Below the pieces are notes generated by a model. That model saw only the letters and a list, made by a program, of their open reading frames with translations, was not told where the DNA came from and searched no databases. The translations under genes were made by a program, and so were the position numbers. Positions 1 to 7,690 of a stretch of 64,000 nucleotides of DNA are shown here, piece after piece (positions within the stretch are counted from its first letter, which is position 1; every line of letters begins with the position of its first letter). Source of the stretch: an uncultured Coriobacteriaceae bacterium (GTDB lineage: Bacteria; Actinomycetota; Coriobacteriia; Coriobacteriales; Atopobiaceae); contig CADAUA010000010.1 in the NCBI GenBank assembly GCA_902791035.1, positions 1 to 64,000 on the forward strand, written 5' to 3'.

Positions 1-2
1 CG

Positions 3-86
3 GCCCTCCAGTGGCCGGACCTCTCGTCCTTGAAGACGAACCCGTTGCTCAGATTCCTCGGCATCGTGCCCCCCATCAACGATTGA
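3..86 (+). CDS. C-terminal tail of an unidentified protein (5' end outside window)
   Basis: An open frame enters from the left edge and runs 27 codons to a TGA at 84-86. The tail is hydrophobic-basic and ends in RFLGIVPPIND. It lies on the element side of the attachment site at 294-338, so it may be the last gene of the integrated element. The fragment is too short for a family assignment and may not be coding. Confidence 0.3.
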   Translation, partial: ALQWPDLSSLKTNPLLRFLGIVPPIND

Positions 87-114
87 ACCTCTGAAACGCC
101 TGTCCTCGGCAGTC

Positions 115-152
115 GTAGTACGTGTAGTACGTGGATAGTACGTGGCGTACTA
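115..152. repeat. Short repeats TAGTACGTG next to the attachment site
   Basis: The 9-mer TAGTACGTG occurs at about 116-124, 125-133 and 136-144, followed by the inverted core CGTACTA at 146-152. The group sits about 150 bp inside the element end defined by the tRNA fragment. Arm-type sites of tyrosine integrases often lie at this kind of distance, but that role is inferred only from position and repetition. Confidence 0.45.
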
Positions 153-293
153 TTTGCGTACTGCGGACGACTTTACATGTTGGGGACTGTGGTCGCCTCA
201 TGTTCGCCAAGGTCGGCAAATGCCCAGTTAAACAGCACAATTCGTGGAAGTGGTGTCCTTTGTTGTCTATTGACATTCATCAAGGATTGCGCC

Positions 294-338
294 CTGGGGG
301 TCAAGGGGTCGCTGGTTCGAATCCAGTCCACCCGACCA
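294..338 (+). other. 3' half of a tRNA-Pro(GGG): attachment site (attR-type) of an integrated element
   Basis: The sequence reads as a tRNA from position 32 to the CCA end. The anticodon loop is CTGGGGG with anticodon GGG, and the 3' anticodon strand is TCAAG. The variable loop has five bases, the T stem is GCTGG/CCAGT, the T loop is TTCGAAT, the acceptor strand is CCACCCG, then A and CCA. The 5' half is absent: bases 27-31 should read CTTGA but read GCGCC, and no CGGGTGG acceptor strand lies upstream. A break exactly in the anticodon loop is the usual crossover point of tRNA-targeting tyrosine integrases. The element should therefore lie to the left, with an intact tRNA-Pro at its far end. 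Confidence 0.75.
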
Positions 339-349
339 GAAGAAACGGG

Positions 350-376
350 AGGTCAGACGTGGTGTCTGGCCTCTTT
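350..376 (+). terminator. Intrinsic terminator of the original tRNA gene
   Basis: The arms AGGTCAGAC (350-358) and GTCTGGCCT (364-372) form a 9-bp stem with one G-U pair and are followed by CTTTT. It lies 12 bp after the CCA, as expected for a tRNA terminator left on the chromosomal side of the attachment site. Confidence 0.7.
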
Positions 377-743
377 TCCTATGTCCAGGCAGTTATGCGT
401 AGAGCCTCGATCCTCCTTCCTGATCCTCACGATGCGGCTCACTCCACAAAGTCCAGCTTAGTAGAGCGCAGATTCGGTTGTACTTCATATATCTGCAGGT
501 AGACGCATTGCGACCTACTGCGTCACATTCTACTAACATGAAGTTCCTCCGCAGTGCCGCAACGGGAGCGGCAGCAAGCTGAGTGCTTGTCCTCGACGTT
601 TGCACCCTAACAGCCCTAAGCAGCTCCACGCAACTGCCGTAGGCCCAGTAGGGTGATTCGGGATCCCTCGCACGGCCCAATCGCGCACCCTTCTCGCCCT
701 TCGGATGGCCACATCGTCCCGACCGGCTTGTTAGGCAGGGCCC
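377..743. other. Gene-free stretch
   Basis: No open frame here has a credible start, codon pattern or recognisable protein. The sequence is mixed in composition and lies between the attachment site and a decayed nitrilase gene, so it is probably degraded chromosomal or element DNA. Confidence 0.5.
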
Positions 744-1071
744 GCCACGGGCAAGGTCGCCGAGCTCGCCCAACGCTATGGGATGTATGTCGTCTTTGGG
801 ATGCCGGAGCGCGTGGTCGACCAGGTGTACAACTCGGCAGCCCGGTCGTGTGGCCCAACCGCGGCGACAGGGGAGTCAAACCTACGTGGGGTCGGCCTTC
901 TGGGAGGACGGCTGCGACCAGCCGGGTCTGCGGCTTGGCACCGTCGAGCTCACCCTTGCCGACGAGCTCTCACAGATCCCCATCTTCCGCTGCGACGCCC
1001 AAGGCAACCGCGACTGGCGGGGCGACCTCTACGCCAGGCTCTACCAAGAGCCGGAGGCAGCCGGGGCCTGA
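744..1071 (+). pseudogene. Decayed nitrilase-family gene (truncated, frameshifted)
   Basis: Frame 744-852 reads GKVAELAQRYGMYVVFGMPE followed by RVVDQVYNSA, the pattern of carbon-nitrogen hydrolases in the segment before the catalytic lysine. Around 850 the reading shifts frame. The new frame continues to a TGA at 1071 with SAFWEDGCDQPGLRLGTVEL, resembling the C-terminal part of the same family. The N-terminus with its catalytic Glu, and the Lys and Cys motifs, are missing. It is a remnant with a 5' truncation, an internal deletion and a frameshift, directly upstream of an intact family member. Confidence 0.6.
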
Positions 1072-1126
1072 CCTCGGCAATCGCGCTAACATGTCTTCAG
1101 ACACGCCACACGCCTGGGGGAAATTC

Positions 1127-1957
1127 ATGAGGGTAGCGCAGCTGCAGACGCACGTCCTTGCGGACAAGGGCAAGAACCTCGACGAGGTGGAGGACCTTCT
1201 CTGCGGCCTTGATGGCAGGGGGGTGGACCTTGCCTGCCTGGGGGAGATGTTCTGCTGTCCATACGAGACGCCGAACTTCCCCACATACGCGGAGCCCGTG
1301 GGAGGACCCACCTGGCAGCGCCTCTCGTCCATGGCGGAGCGCCACCAGGTGGTGCTCGCTGCAGGCAGCGTACCAGAGGTGGACGAGGCCGGGCATGTGT
1401 ACAACACCGCCTACGTCTTTGGGTCGGATGGAAACCAGCTGGCACGTCACCGCAAGATGCACCTCTTTGACGTGGAAATCCCCGGAGGCCAGGTCTTCCA
1501 CGAGTCCGAGACCCTTACAGCGGGAAGCGACGTTACGGTATTCGACACCGCCCTCGCCCGCATGGGCCTCTGCATCTGCTTCGACTGCCGCTTCCCGGAG
1601 CTCACGCGCCTCATGGCGCTGGAGGGTGCCCAGATTATCCTGGTACCCGCCGCATTCAACCTGAGCACAGGACCCGCGCACTGGGAGCTGCTCCACCGCT
1701 CCAACGCCCTCATGTCCCAAGCCTTCGTAGTGGCCACGTCCGACGCGCGCGACATGCTGGCGAGCTATCACGCATGGGGCCACTCCATGCTCGTGGGTCC
1801 CTGGGGAGACGTCCGCGCCCAGCTTGACGACAAGCCCGGGGTCCTTGTGACCGACATCGACCTTTCCGACACGGCCGTTGCACGCGGGGCCATCCCCGCG
1901 CTCTCCGCACGTCGGTCGGACGTATACGAGCTCCGACTCCTCAAGGGGGAGATTTAG
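1127..1957 (+). CDS. Carbon-nitrogen hydrolase (nitrilase/omega-amidase-like)
   Basis: This 276-residue cytosolic hydrolase belongs to the nitrilase superfamily, which cleaves amide or nitrile C-N bonds through a Glu-Lys-Cys triad. All three are visible: Glu40 in ACLGEMF, Lys110 in RHRKMHLFD and Cys151 in GLCICFDCRFPEL. The RFPEL motif and length place it near the Nit2/omega-amidase and YafV-type amidases, but the substrate cannot be read from sequence. The ATG at 1127 is chosen because GGGGG lies six bases upstream and the protein then begins MRVAQLQ, as the family usually does. An in-frame ATG at 1091 is less well placed. It appears to be monocistronic. Confidence 0.88.
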   Translation: MRVAQLQTHVLADKGKNLDEVEDLLCGLDGRGVDLACLGEMFCCPYETPNFPTYAEPVGGPTWQRLSSMAERHQVVLAAGSVPEVDEAGHVYNTAYVFGSDGNQLARHRKMHLFDVEIPGGQVFHESETLTAGSDVTVFDTALARMGLCICFDCRFPELTRLMALEGAQIILVPAAFNLSTGPAHWELLHRSNALMSQAFVVATSDARDMLASYHAWGHSMLVGPWGDVRAQLDDKPGVLVTDIDLSDTAVARGAIPALSARRSDVYELRLLKGEI

Positions 1958-2014
1958 GAAAGTCCTCATACCCTCGAGTTTTGCCCCTGTATTAGCAGCA
2001 ATTTGTAGGAATAG

Positions 2015-2206
2015 TATTCAAAACTCGTCGGCGCAATCGTCATGGGCTACTGCGGTATCTCCGAGGGTGCCATCTCCTACACCGCAGCCGATCCCGCCCG
2101 CATGATCCCCATAAACATCATCTCCTGCGCCATCAAGGTCAAGGGCGACGACCTCATCAAGGATCCCAACGCCGTTGTGGCACAGATCGTAGAGAAGCTG
2201 AGCTAG
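2015..2206 (+). pseudogene. Remnant of a PTS fructose-type EIIC gene
   Basis: A short open frame contains GYCGISEGAISYTAADPARM, which matches the conserved GITEGAIPFAAADP motif of fructose-type PTS permease EIIC domains. It runs on to a TAG at 2204-2206. A stop lies in frame at 2012-2014, no start signal is visible, and none of the membrane segments that precede this motif in EIIC remain. The last ~23 codons do not look like EIIC and may be part of a fused domain. This is a 3' fragment of a lost transporter gene. Confidence 0.6.
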
Positions 2207-2233
2207 TCAGACAGAGCTTATCATCCTACCGTG

Positions 2234-2262
2234 GAGGGCCCCGCTCACGACGGGGCCTCTTG
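2234..2262 (+). terminator. Intrinsic terminator after the PTS remnant
   Basis: A perfect 7-bp stem GGCCCCG (2237-2243) / CGGGGCC (2251-2257) with a 7-base loop is followed by TCTT. It lies 30 bp past the remnant's stop codon and is probably the original terminator of the lost PTS gene. Confidence 0.6.
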
Positions 2263-2263
2263 G

Positions 2264-2337
2264 CCTGACAGAGGGTCTGACCCTTTGTCACGTCGCCGCC
2301 AACGCGTGACACGGGACCCGACCCTCTGTCACGCAGG
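2264..2337. repeat. Long imperfect palindrome, possible REP-like element or terminator
   Basis: The outer arms TGACAGAGGGTC (2266-2277) and GACCCTCTGTCA (2320-2331) pair perfectly. Inner arms TGTCACG (2286-2292) and CGTGACA (2305-2311) pair again, giving a 74-base structure. It ends immediately before the stop codon of the minus-strand dehydrogenase gene, so it may serve as that gene's terminator. Its size and nested symmetry also fit a small palindromic repeat. Confidence 0.55.
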
Positions 2338-3294
2338 CTAGTAGCCCAGGGTTTGGTCCACCACGTGCGTCAGGGGCTGCCCAGCCAGATAGCGCCGCAG
2401 GTTGTCCGTGCAGATCCCAAAGATGTTCCTCACGGCGATGGGGTCAGTGTCGCGACCGGCCACGTGTGGGGTCACTATGACGTTGGGAAGGTCCCAGAGG
2501 GGGCTCGAGGCAGGCAGGGGCTCCTCGTCGAAGACGTCGAGCGCCGCCCCGGCCAGCCGTCCGGCAAGAAGGGCCTCAGCCAGCGCCTCCTCATCCACGG
2601 TCGCGCCACGGCCCACGTTCACGAGGATGCCTTGCTCACCCATGGCCGCAAGCACGTCCGAAGAAACGAGGCCCGCCGTCTGGGGTGTGGCAGGCAGCGC
2701 GCACACGACCACGTCGGCATCCCTCACAGCCGCAGCGAGGTCGTGACTCGTGTAGCTCTCGTCGAAGGGCTCCGCCGGCGCGTGGCTGGTCCTCGCGACC
2801 CCACGCACACGCGCTCCCAGCATGCGGAAGTCGCGGGCGACCCAAGACCCCAGGTCTCCCATGCCTATTACGCAGACGGTGCTTCCAGCCACGTTCCGGG
2901 CCGCATCGACGCGCCTCCACTCATGGGCGAACTGTTGGCGCTGGTAGGCGGGGAGCATGCGGAGCAGCATGAGGGTCACGCACAGCACGTGCTCGGCAAT
3001 GTCTTGGCCAAAGGCACCCGAGCAGTTGGCGAGAGTGGCACCCGCCGGCAGTGCCCCGCAGTAGCGCTCGGCGCCGGCACAGGGGAGCTGCACCCACCGC
3101 AGGCGGGGGAGCGCGGCGAGCTCGCCCGCCGGGAAGTAACCCATGAGGACCTCGCAGCCCGTAAGCTGTGCTGCGACGGGCTCCCGCTCGAAGATTACGG
3201 GTTCCAAGCCGCCCTCGCGCGCCATGGTGGCGATCTCTGTGGTCTCGTCCTTGTCAAAGGGCATCCCGAAGACGCCCATCTGAGCGCGTCCCAT
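2338..3294 (-). CDS. D-2-hydroxyacid dehydrogenase (NAD-dependent)
   Basis: The 318-residue protein matches D-isomer 2-hydroxyacid dehydrogenases, which reduce 2-oxoacids with NAD(P)H. The Rossmann loop is seen in VCVIGMGDLGSW. The catalytic Arg lies in NVGRGATVD, the Glu in FDEEPLP and the His in VTPHVAGRD. The N-terminal substrate domain is short, as in the GyaR/GhrA-like group, so a glyoxylate/hydroxypyruvate or related role is possible but not proven. The ATG at 3294 has GGGGGTG upstream. It is the last gene of the minus-strand group that starts at 6319, 24 bp after xpaC. Confidence 0.88.
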   Translation of the reverse strand: MGRAQMGVFGMPFDKDETTEIATMAREGGLEPVIFEREPVAAQLTGCEVLMGYFPAGELAALPRLRWVQLPCAGAERYCGALPAGATLANCSGAFGQDIAEHVLCVTLMLLRMLPAYQRQQFAHEWRRVDAARNVAGSTVCVIGMGDLGSWVARDFRMLGARVRGVARTSHAPAEPFDESYTSHDLAAAVRDADVVVCALPATPQTAGLVSSDVLAAMGEQGILVNVGRGATVDEEALAEALLAGRLAGAALDVFDEEPLPASSPLWDLPNVIVTPHVAGRDTDPIAVRNIFGICTDNLRRYLAGQPLTHVVDQTLGY

Positions 3295-3318
3295 CAGCGC
3301 ACCCCCAAACGTAGCGGC

Positions 3319-4677
3319 CTACTCTGCCAGACCGTCCTGGCGCATCATGGACTTCATGGCCGTGAGGTCCGTCTCTATGTCCAGCGTCCTCGAGGCCGCC
3401 ATGGAGTCCAGGAGCTTCTCGTAGGCCTTGTTTACGTCGTCGAGCGACGCGAGAATCCGTTGCGCCGCCGCCTGCTCGTCCGCACTCGCGTGCGGCTTGG
3501 CCTGGATCTCCGCGTAGGCCTCCGCAAGCTTTGCCGTGGTAGGCAGGTAGTAGCTCGTGAACATGCCCAGCTTGGAGATGGTCTCGGGGTGCTTGCGGGC
3601 CTCCGCGCCGATCTGGGAGGCGAGCGTGTGCGTGCGGTCGAACTTGTCGTGGGCCTCGCCAGCCAGTCCCTCCACGGCCTTGGCGATGCGCGCCACGCCC
3701 AGGGCTATCTCCTCCAGTGCCTGGGTCTGCTCCGGCGTGAGGGTCTTTGCCGAGGCCGCCTTGCGCTGGGCCTCCTTGGCCGCCTCCTGGTACTCGCTGT
3801 AGAGCTTGTCGGTGAGAAGGAACTCCACCCCGTCCTCGGAGAGGTGCCCCTCGGGGATCCAGCTCCGGGCGATGAACTCCTTGAGCTGGCCCCTCAGCTT
3901 GTCCGCCTGGGACCCGATGGCCTGGGCCAGTCTCTCCACCGTAATCGCAGGCTGCGACAGGAGCACCGGCCTGCAGGCGCGGAAAGCCCTACCCAGGCGG
4001 ATCTCCTGGGTCGCCTTGAGCGCGCGCAGCACGAGCGGCACCGCGATCGCAGCAGACACGAGCGCATAGAAGAGCGCATGCACGCCCTCGGAGAGAAGGC
4101 CGAGGGCGGCAATCCCGAAGCAGGCCCCGAACCACCAGCAGAGGCCCGCCCGCACGTACTGGCGCGTCATGGAGGGCGCAGGCAAGAGATATTTGTCGTT
4201 TGGGTCCACAGGCGTGCTGCGGTTCACCATGTCCTGGCCGGCATTCATCATCTGCCGGCCCATCTGGCCGAGGCCACGGCCCAAGCTCTGACCGAGTCCC
4301 TGCCCTATGCCGCGGGTAACGTCCTCCGCCATGCGGCCGAGCTGCCTCGAGGCGTCGCGGAACTCCGGGGAGTTGAAGGCGCCGCCCATGGCGTCCATCG
4401 CACCACCCAGCGCGTCCCCAAGGCCTCCCAAGGCATCACCGATGCCACCCATGGCGTCACCCATGCCGCCGAACGCGTCGCCCATGCCGCGGGTGAAGGC
4501 CTCCGGGCCTCCGTGCCGCACGTCAGGCCCCGGACCGCCGAAGCCGCTGGGCCTGGGAGGCGTCTGGGGACCTCCACCCCTAGGGACGCCCCGCCGGGGG
4601 CCACCGGAGCCGGCCCGCCCTCCCGGCCCCGGATGGGGCCCGCGCCCCCCGTCGTACCAGCCTGTATCGAACCTCAT
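3319..4677 (-). CDS. XpaC-family protein (5-bromo-4-chloroindolyl phosphate hydrolysis family)
   Basis: This 452-residue protein has three parts. The N-terminus (about 1-60) is Gly/Pro/Arg-rich. Next is a low-complexity stretch of GD(A/L)(F/M)GG-type repeats (about 65-105). The C-terminal ~290 residues resemble the XpaC family, with two hydrophobic segments near ARAGLCWWFGACFGIAALGL and LVSAAIAVPLVL followed by long charged helices. XpaC proteins are typically encoded next to TelA-type toxic-anion-resistance proteins, exactly as here. Their biochemical role is not established. The ribosome binding site is weak. The Gly-rich repeats are unusual for the family. Confidence 0.75.
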   Translation of the reverse strand: MRFDTGWYDGGRGPHPGPGGRAGSGGPRRGVPRGGGPQTPPRPSGFGGPGPDVRHGGPEAFTRGMGDAFGGMGDAMGGIGDALGGLGDALGGAMDAMGGAFNSPEFRDASRQLGRMAEDVTRGIGQGLGQSLGRGLGQMGRQMMNAGQDMVNRSTPVDPNDKYLLPAPSMTRQYVRAGLCWWFGACFGIAALGLLSEGVHALFYALVSAAIAVPLVLRALKATQEIRLGRAFRACRPVLLSQPAITVERLAQAIGSQADKLRGQLKEFIARSWIPEGHLSEDGVEFLLTDKLYSEYQEAAKEAQRKAASAKTLTPEQTQALEEIALGVARIAKAVEGLAGEAHDKFDRTHTLASQIGAEARKHPETISKLGMFTSYYLPTTAKLAEAYAEIQAKPHASADEQAAAQRILASLDDVNKAYEKLLDSMAASRTLDIETDLTAMKSMMRQDGLAE

Positions 4678-4715
4678 GGACCATCACATCCCATTCGACG
4701 TGCACGGGGCACACG

Positions 4716-5480
4716 CTACTTGAAGTCTTTACGGGCAGTATACAGGCGTTCGCCGACGACGGCAGCCACCCCGTCCGCATCCTCCTCGGCCTTGGCTAGC
4801 GCCTGCAGCTCCCCAGTGCCTGCCGTGCCTGCCGCAGCGTGGCGCTCGGCAATGTCGTGCCAGGCGGGAAGGGCATGCTCCACCACCGAGGCTAGCGCCT
4901 GCTCGGCGGTCTCGTCCGCCTCGCACAGGAGAGTTAGGGCGGCGGCCACCTGCGCCGCGGCCATACGGGAGAGTTCCAGCTGGTCGGCCTTGTCGGTCAG
5001 ACGCCGCGCGTGCCCTGGCTCCGTCTCCGCGCGCATGCGCGCCGCACGGCTGGCAAGCCCCAGCTCACGTTCCTCACGCTGGGCATCCGCCACGAGCCTC
5101 TCGAGCACGCAGCGCTCCTTGATGAGGGCCACCTGCCGCAGCTTGAGGGCCGTCTCGGCCCGTGTGACCCACCCTGTCGTAAGGGCCTGCGCCTGCCGGC
5201 CAGCTGACGCCTGACGCCCAGCGAGAAGGCCCCACAGCCCGCCACGAGCTTGTCTGGGGGCGGGGGAGAGGTCGTCAAGCAATCGAGCCGCCGCGTCCGC
5301 CGCAGCGTGGGCGTCGCATGCCGAGAGCACTTGGAGCGCGGCGTCCACGGTCCGGGCTACCTGGCACCTCGCACCCTGCCCGAACTCCGTAATCCCGAGA
5401 GAGCTTTCCAGGTCGATGCCAGCCGCAAGCTCCCTCACACGGCCCTCGTCATCATCGGTTGCCCCCGGTTCCTCAATCAA
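4716..5480 (-). CDS. TelA-like toxic anion resistance family protein
   Basis: A 254-residue, Ala-rich, helical, soluble protein. The N-terminal part contains ELAAGIDLESSLGITEFGQG, which fits the conserved opening of TelA (PF05816), and the rest is coiled-coil-like. Family members are usually ~350 residues, so this one is short. The start is taken as TTG at 5480, which overlaps the stop of the upstream HAD gene (TTGA), giving translational coupling. No ATG lies nearby in frame, and longer readings only overlay the HAD gene. With the XpaC-like gene 38 bp downstream it forms the familiar telA-xpaC pair. The link to tellurite resistance is historical, and the physiological role is unknown. Confidence 0.68.
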   Translation of the reverse strand: MIEEPGATDDDEGRVRELAAGIDLESSLGITEFGQGARCQVARTVDAALQVLSACDAHAAADAAARLLDDLSPAPRQARGGLWGLLAGRQASAGRQAQALTTGWVTRAETALKLRQVALIKERCVLERLVADAQREERELGLASRAARMRAETEPGHARRLTDKADQLELSRMAAAQVAAALTLLCEADETAEQALASVVEHALPAWHDIAERHAAAGTAGTGELQALAKAEEDADGVAAVVGERLYTARKDFK

Positions 5481-6319
5481 AGGACACCGCCTGTCCGCGC
5501 CAGATGCTCCATGAGCTCCGCGGGGCCGTCCTCGACGGACGCCCCAATCACCATCTCCGCGGCATCCTTGGCAACCTGCTGGCCGTCTGCGACACACAGG
5601 GGATGCCCCACCTCGGCCATGAGGGGAACGTCGTTCTCGGAGTCGCCGATGAAGGCGACCTCGTCTCTGGTGATGCCGAGCGCCTCCAGAATGGGGGCGA
5701 GGCCACGGTGCTTGCTCCAGCCACGCTCGTTGACGTCGAACCAACCAGGGATCGTGTGCATGAGCGAGACGTCGGGGCAGGCGTCCTCCACGGTGCGCCG
5801 GACCAGCTCGGGGTCCACCTCGCCCTCGTCGAAGGCCAGGCCCGCCACGAAGAACTCGTCGCCTTCCGGCACCTCGCTGACCACCTTGGCACCGCCGAGG
5901 GCGCGCGAGAAGGCCTCGGACATCCCCTCGAGCGCAGGGGGGACCACCACCCCCCAGCTCACCTTGCCAGTCCGGCCCTCGAGGTAGGGGTCCACGCACC
6001 AGGAGACGACCGCAGAGGCCTTGGCCGCAGTGGCGGAGACCCGTCGCAGGACGCCACGGTCGATGGACTGGCGGCGCACCATGCGGCCCCCTGCGTAGAC
6101 GATGCGGCCACTCGCGAGGATCCCGTCATAGAGCACGGACGGGTCGTTGCGGAAGAAGCGCACGACGTCACCAGAGATGCGCCCCGTGGCCGGGCCGAAG
6201 GCCACGCCTGCCTCACGCATCGCCGCAACCGCGCGGATGGTGCGCTCCGATACTCCAGAGTCCTCGGCACCCACGGGCACGAGGGTCCCGTCCATGTCTG
6301 CCAGCACGAGTCGAATCAT
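5477..6319 (-). CDS. HAD-superfamily (Cof-type) phosphatase
   Basis: The 280-residue protein starts IRLVLADMDGTLVPVG, the DxDGT nucleophile motif of haloacid-dehalogenase hydrolases. It ends with FIGDSENDVPLMAEVG, the GDxxND metal site of the Cof/YidA group with a type IIB cap between. Such enzymes dephosphorylate sugar phosphates or cofactors. The substrate here is unknown. ATG 6319 is preferred over the GTG two codons earlier because GGAGG lies five bases before it. Its stop is coupled to the TelA-like gene by a TTGA overlap. Confidence 0.88.
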   Translation of the reverse strand: MIRLVLADMDGTLVPVGAEDSGVSERTIRAVAAMREAGVAFGPATGRISGDVVRFFRNDPSVLYDGILASGRIVYAGGRMVRRQSIDRGVLRRVSATAAKASAVVSWCVDPYLEGRTGKVSWGVVVPPALEGMSEAFSRALGGAKVVSEVPEGDEFFVAGLAFDEGEVDPELVRRTVEDACPDVSLMHTIPGWFDVNERGWSKHRGLAPILEALGITRDEVAFIGDSENDVPLMAEVGHPLCVADGQQVAKDAAEMVIGASVEDGPAELMEHLARTGGVL

Positions 6320-6435
6320 ACGCACCTCCGCATCCTTTGCCTCACAGACCCAACACTACGACAGCGGGGCCGGGTTCGCGCCCAGCCCCGCAGGAATCCG
6401 CAAGGTTCGCTCACCCCAGGCGACGTGCCTGAGGC

Positions 6436-6726
6436 CTAGCCCTCCTCGTCCATCAGACGCTCGTAGACGGCGCTCACGGCGGCGAACTCCTCGTCGTCCT
6501 CGATGTCTCGGAGCTCGAAGGTGCCGTCGGCGTAGTCGATGTTCCGATACAGGTAGACGGATTCGTCGTCTCCCTCGGGCGCGAGGGCCACGTACTCCCA
6601 CCCCTCGACCGTGAAGTAGCCGATGACCTCGCAGCGCTCCGAGGTCCCGTCCTCGTAGTCGAGCGTGATGAACTCCTCAAAGTCCTGGTCCTCCGCGCCG
6701 TCCATGGCCTTGTCCTCGTCTGCCAT
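6436..6726 (-). CDS. DUF1292-family small acidic protein
   Basis: A 96-residue, strongly acidic protein. The core FITLDYEDGTSERCEVIGYF followed by YVALAPEGDDESVYLYR matches DUF1292, a family widespread in Firmicutes and Coriobacteriia with no assigned function. A strong AGGAGG lies eight bases before the ATG at 6726. It is divergent from the phosphatidyltransferase gene and 116 bp upstream of the HAD gene, with which it may be co-transcribed. Confidence 0.85.
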   Translation of the reverse strand: MADEDKAMDGAEDQDFEEFITLDYEDGTSERCEVIGYFTVEGWEYVALAPEGDDESVYLYRNIDYADGTFELRDIEDDEEFAAVSAVYERLMDEEG

Positions 6727-6961
6727 CCTGTCCTCCTACCGGCCCATCACTTCCACCAATACGACGAGTCTACCCAGTACGCGGCCGCGCAAGCACAGCG
6801 AGCCTCAAGTCCCAACAAACCCGCGGCATGCACAGGAGCACATGCGACCTCACTCGTGTAAGCGCTCTGCAGGAGCCTTTGCTGCCCCCAGAGAGCCCGC
6901 CGGTTGGGTTAGACTTGATACCTCGAAGGCAAGAGGTACACGAATTCAGGCGAGGTCGGAC

Positions 6962-7690
6962 TTGGCTGAGAAGATAAAGAGCTTGGTTGATGACATAAAG
7001 GACATGGCAGACGCCGATGCTGCCGTGGCCCAGGGAGCGGGCAGCTGCACCGATCCCGTTGGCACGCCCAACAACCCGTCACACCAGATCCTCACGGTGG
7101 CCAACGTGATCACCTTCTGTCGCCTGGCCCTCACGATCGCCTTCCTCGTGCTCTTCTCGGAAGGCAAGGACCGCGCGCTCGCGCTGACCTTCTATGCCGT
7201 GGCAGCCATCACGGACTTCCTGGACGGCCAGGTGGCCCGTCGCACCCAGACGGTGTCCTGGCTCGGCAAGATAATGGACCCCATCATGGACCGCGTCCTC
7301 CTCTTCACGGGAGTGCTGGGCCTCATGATCGTGGGCGAGCTGCCCGTCTGGGTGGCCGTCTTCGTGATCGGGCGCGACTGCTACCTGGGCATCGGCGCCC
7401 TCCTGCTGCAGCGTTACCGCAGGCGACCGGTCGATGTCATCTACATCGGCAAGGTCACGACGGCACTTCTCATGTCGGGCTTCTGCGACCTCCTCCTGGG
7501 CGTGCCCCAGGTCCATCCCCTGGGAATCACGTCGGCCTCATGGCTCCCGGGCCTCAACTCCCAGCCAGCGGCCTTGGGCATCTTCCTCGTGTACGCCGGG
7601 ATCGTGTGCTCGGCCATCACCGCCGTCATCTACACGCGCGAGGGGCTGGCCATACGTCGCGAGGCACTGGCCGCATCCGGGAGGGACTGA
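6962..7690 (+). CDS. CDP-alcohol phosphatidyltransferase (PgsA/cardiolipin synthase-like)
   Basis: This integral membrane enzyme transfers a phosphatidyl group from CDP-diacylglycerol to an alcohol in phospholipid synthesis. The signature D-x2-DG-x2-AR-x8-G-x3-D-x3-D is complete in DFLDGQVARR...GKIMDPIMD. About five or six hydrophobic segments follow from VANVITFCRLALTIAFLVLF. It is a second family member besides pgsA at 30839-31444, so cardiolipin or another head group is possible. TTG at 6962 is chosen because GAGG stands about seven bases upstream. The ATG at 7004 has AAGGA only one base away. Its stop overlaps the next gene's ATG by one base. Confidence 0.8.
   Translation: MAEKIKSLVDDIKDMADADAAVAQGAGSCTDPVGTPNNPSHQILTVANVITFCRLALTIAFLVLFSEGKDRALALTFYAVAAITDFLDGQVARRTQTVSWLGKIMDPIMDRVLLFTGVLGLMIVGELPVWVAVFVIGRDCYLGIGALLLQRYRRRPVDVIYIGKVTTALLMSGFCDLLLGVPQVHPLGITSASWLPGLNSQPAALGIFLVYAGIVCSAITAVIYTREGLAIRREALAASGRD

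Noticed and set aside
2353-5214. A 953-codon plus-strand open frame
   Set aside because: It is antisense to the dehydrogenase, XpaC-like and TelA-like genes. In this GC-rich DNA, long antisense frames are common and the translation is low-complexity His/Arg/Gly-rich with no domain.
5481-5999. N-terminal extension of the TelA-like protein to 427 residues
   Set aside because: The extra part only overlays the HAD phosphatase in another frame and is Arg/Gly-rich noise. The TTG at 5480 fits coupling and family similarity.
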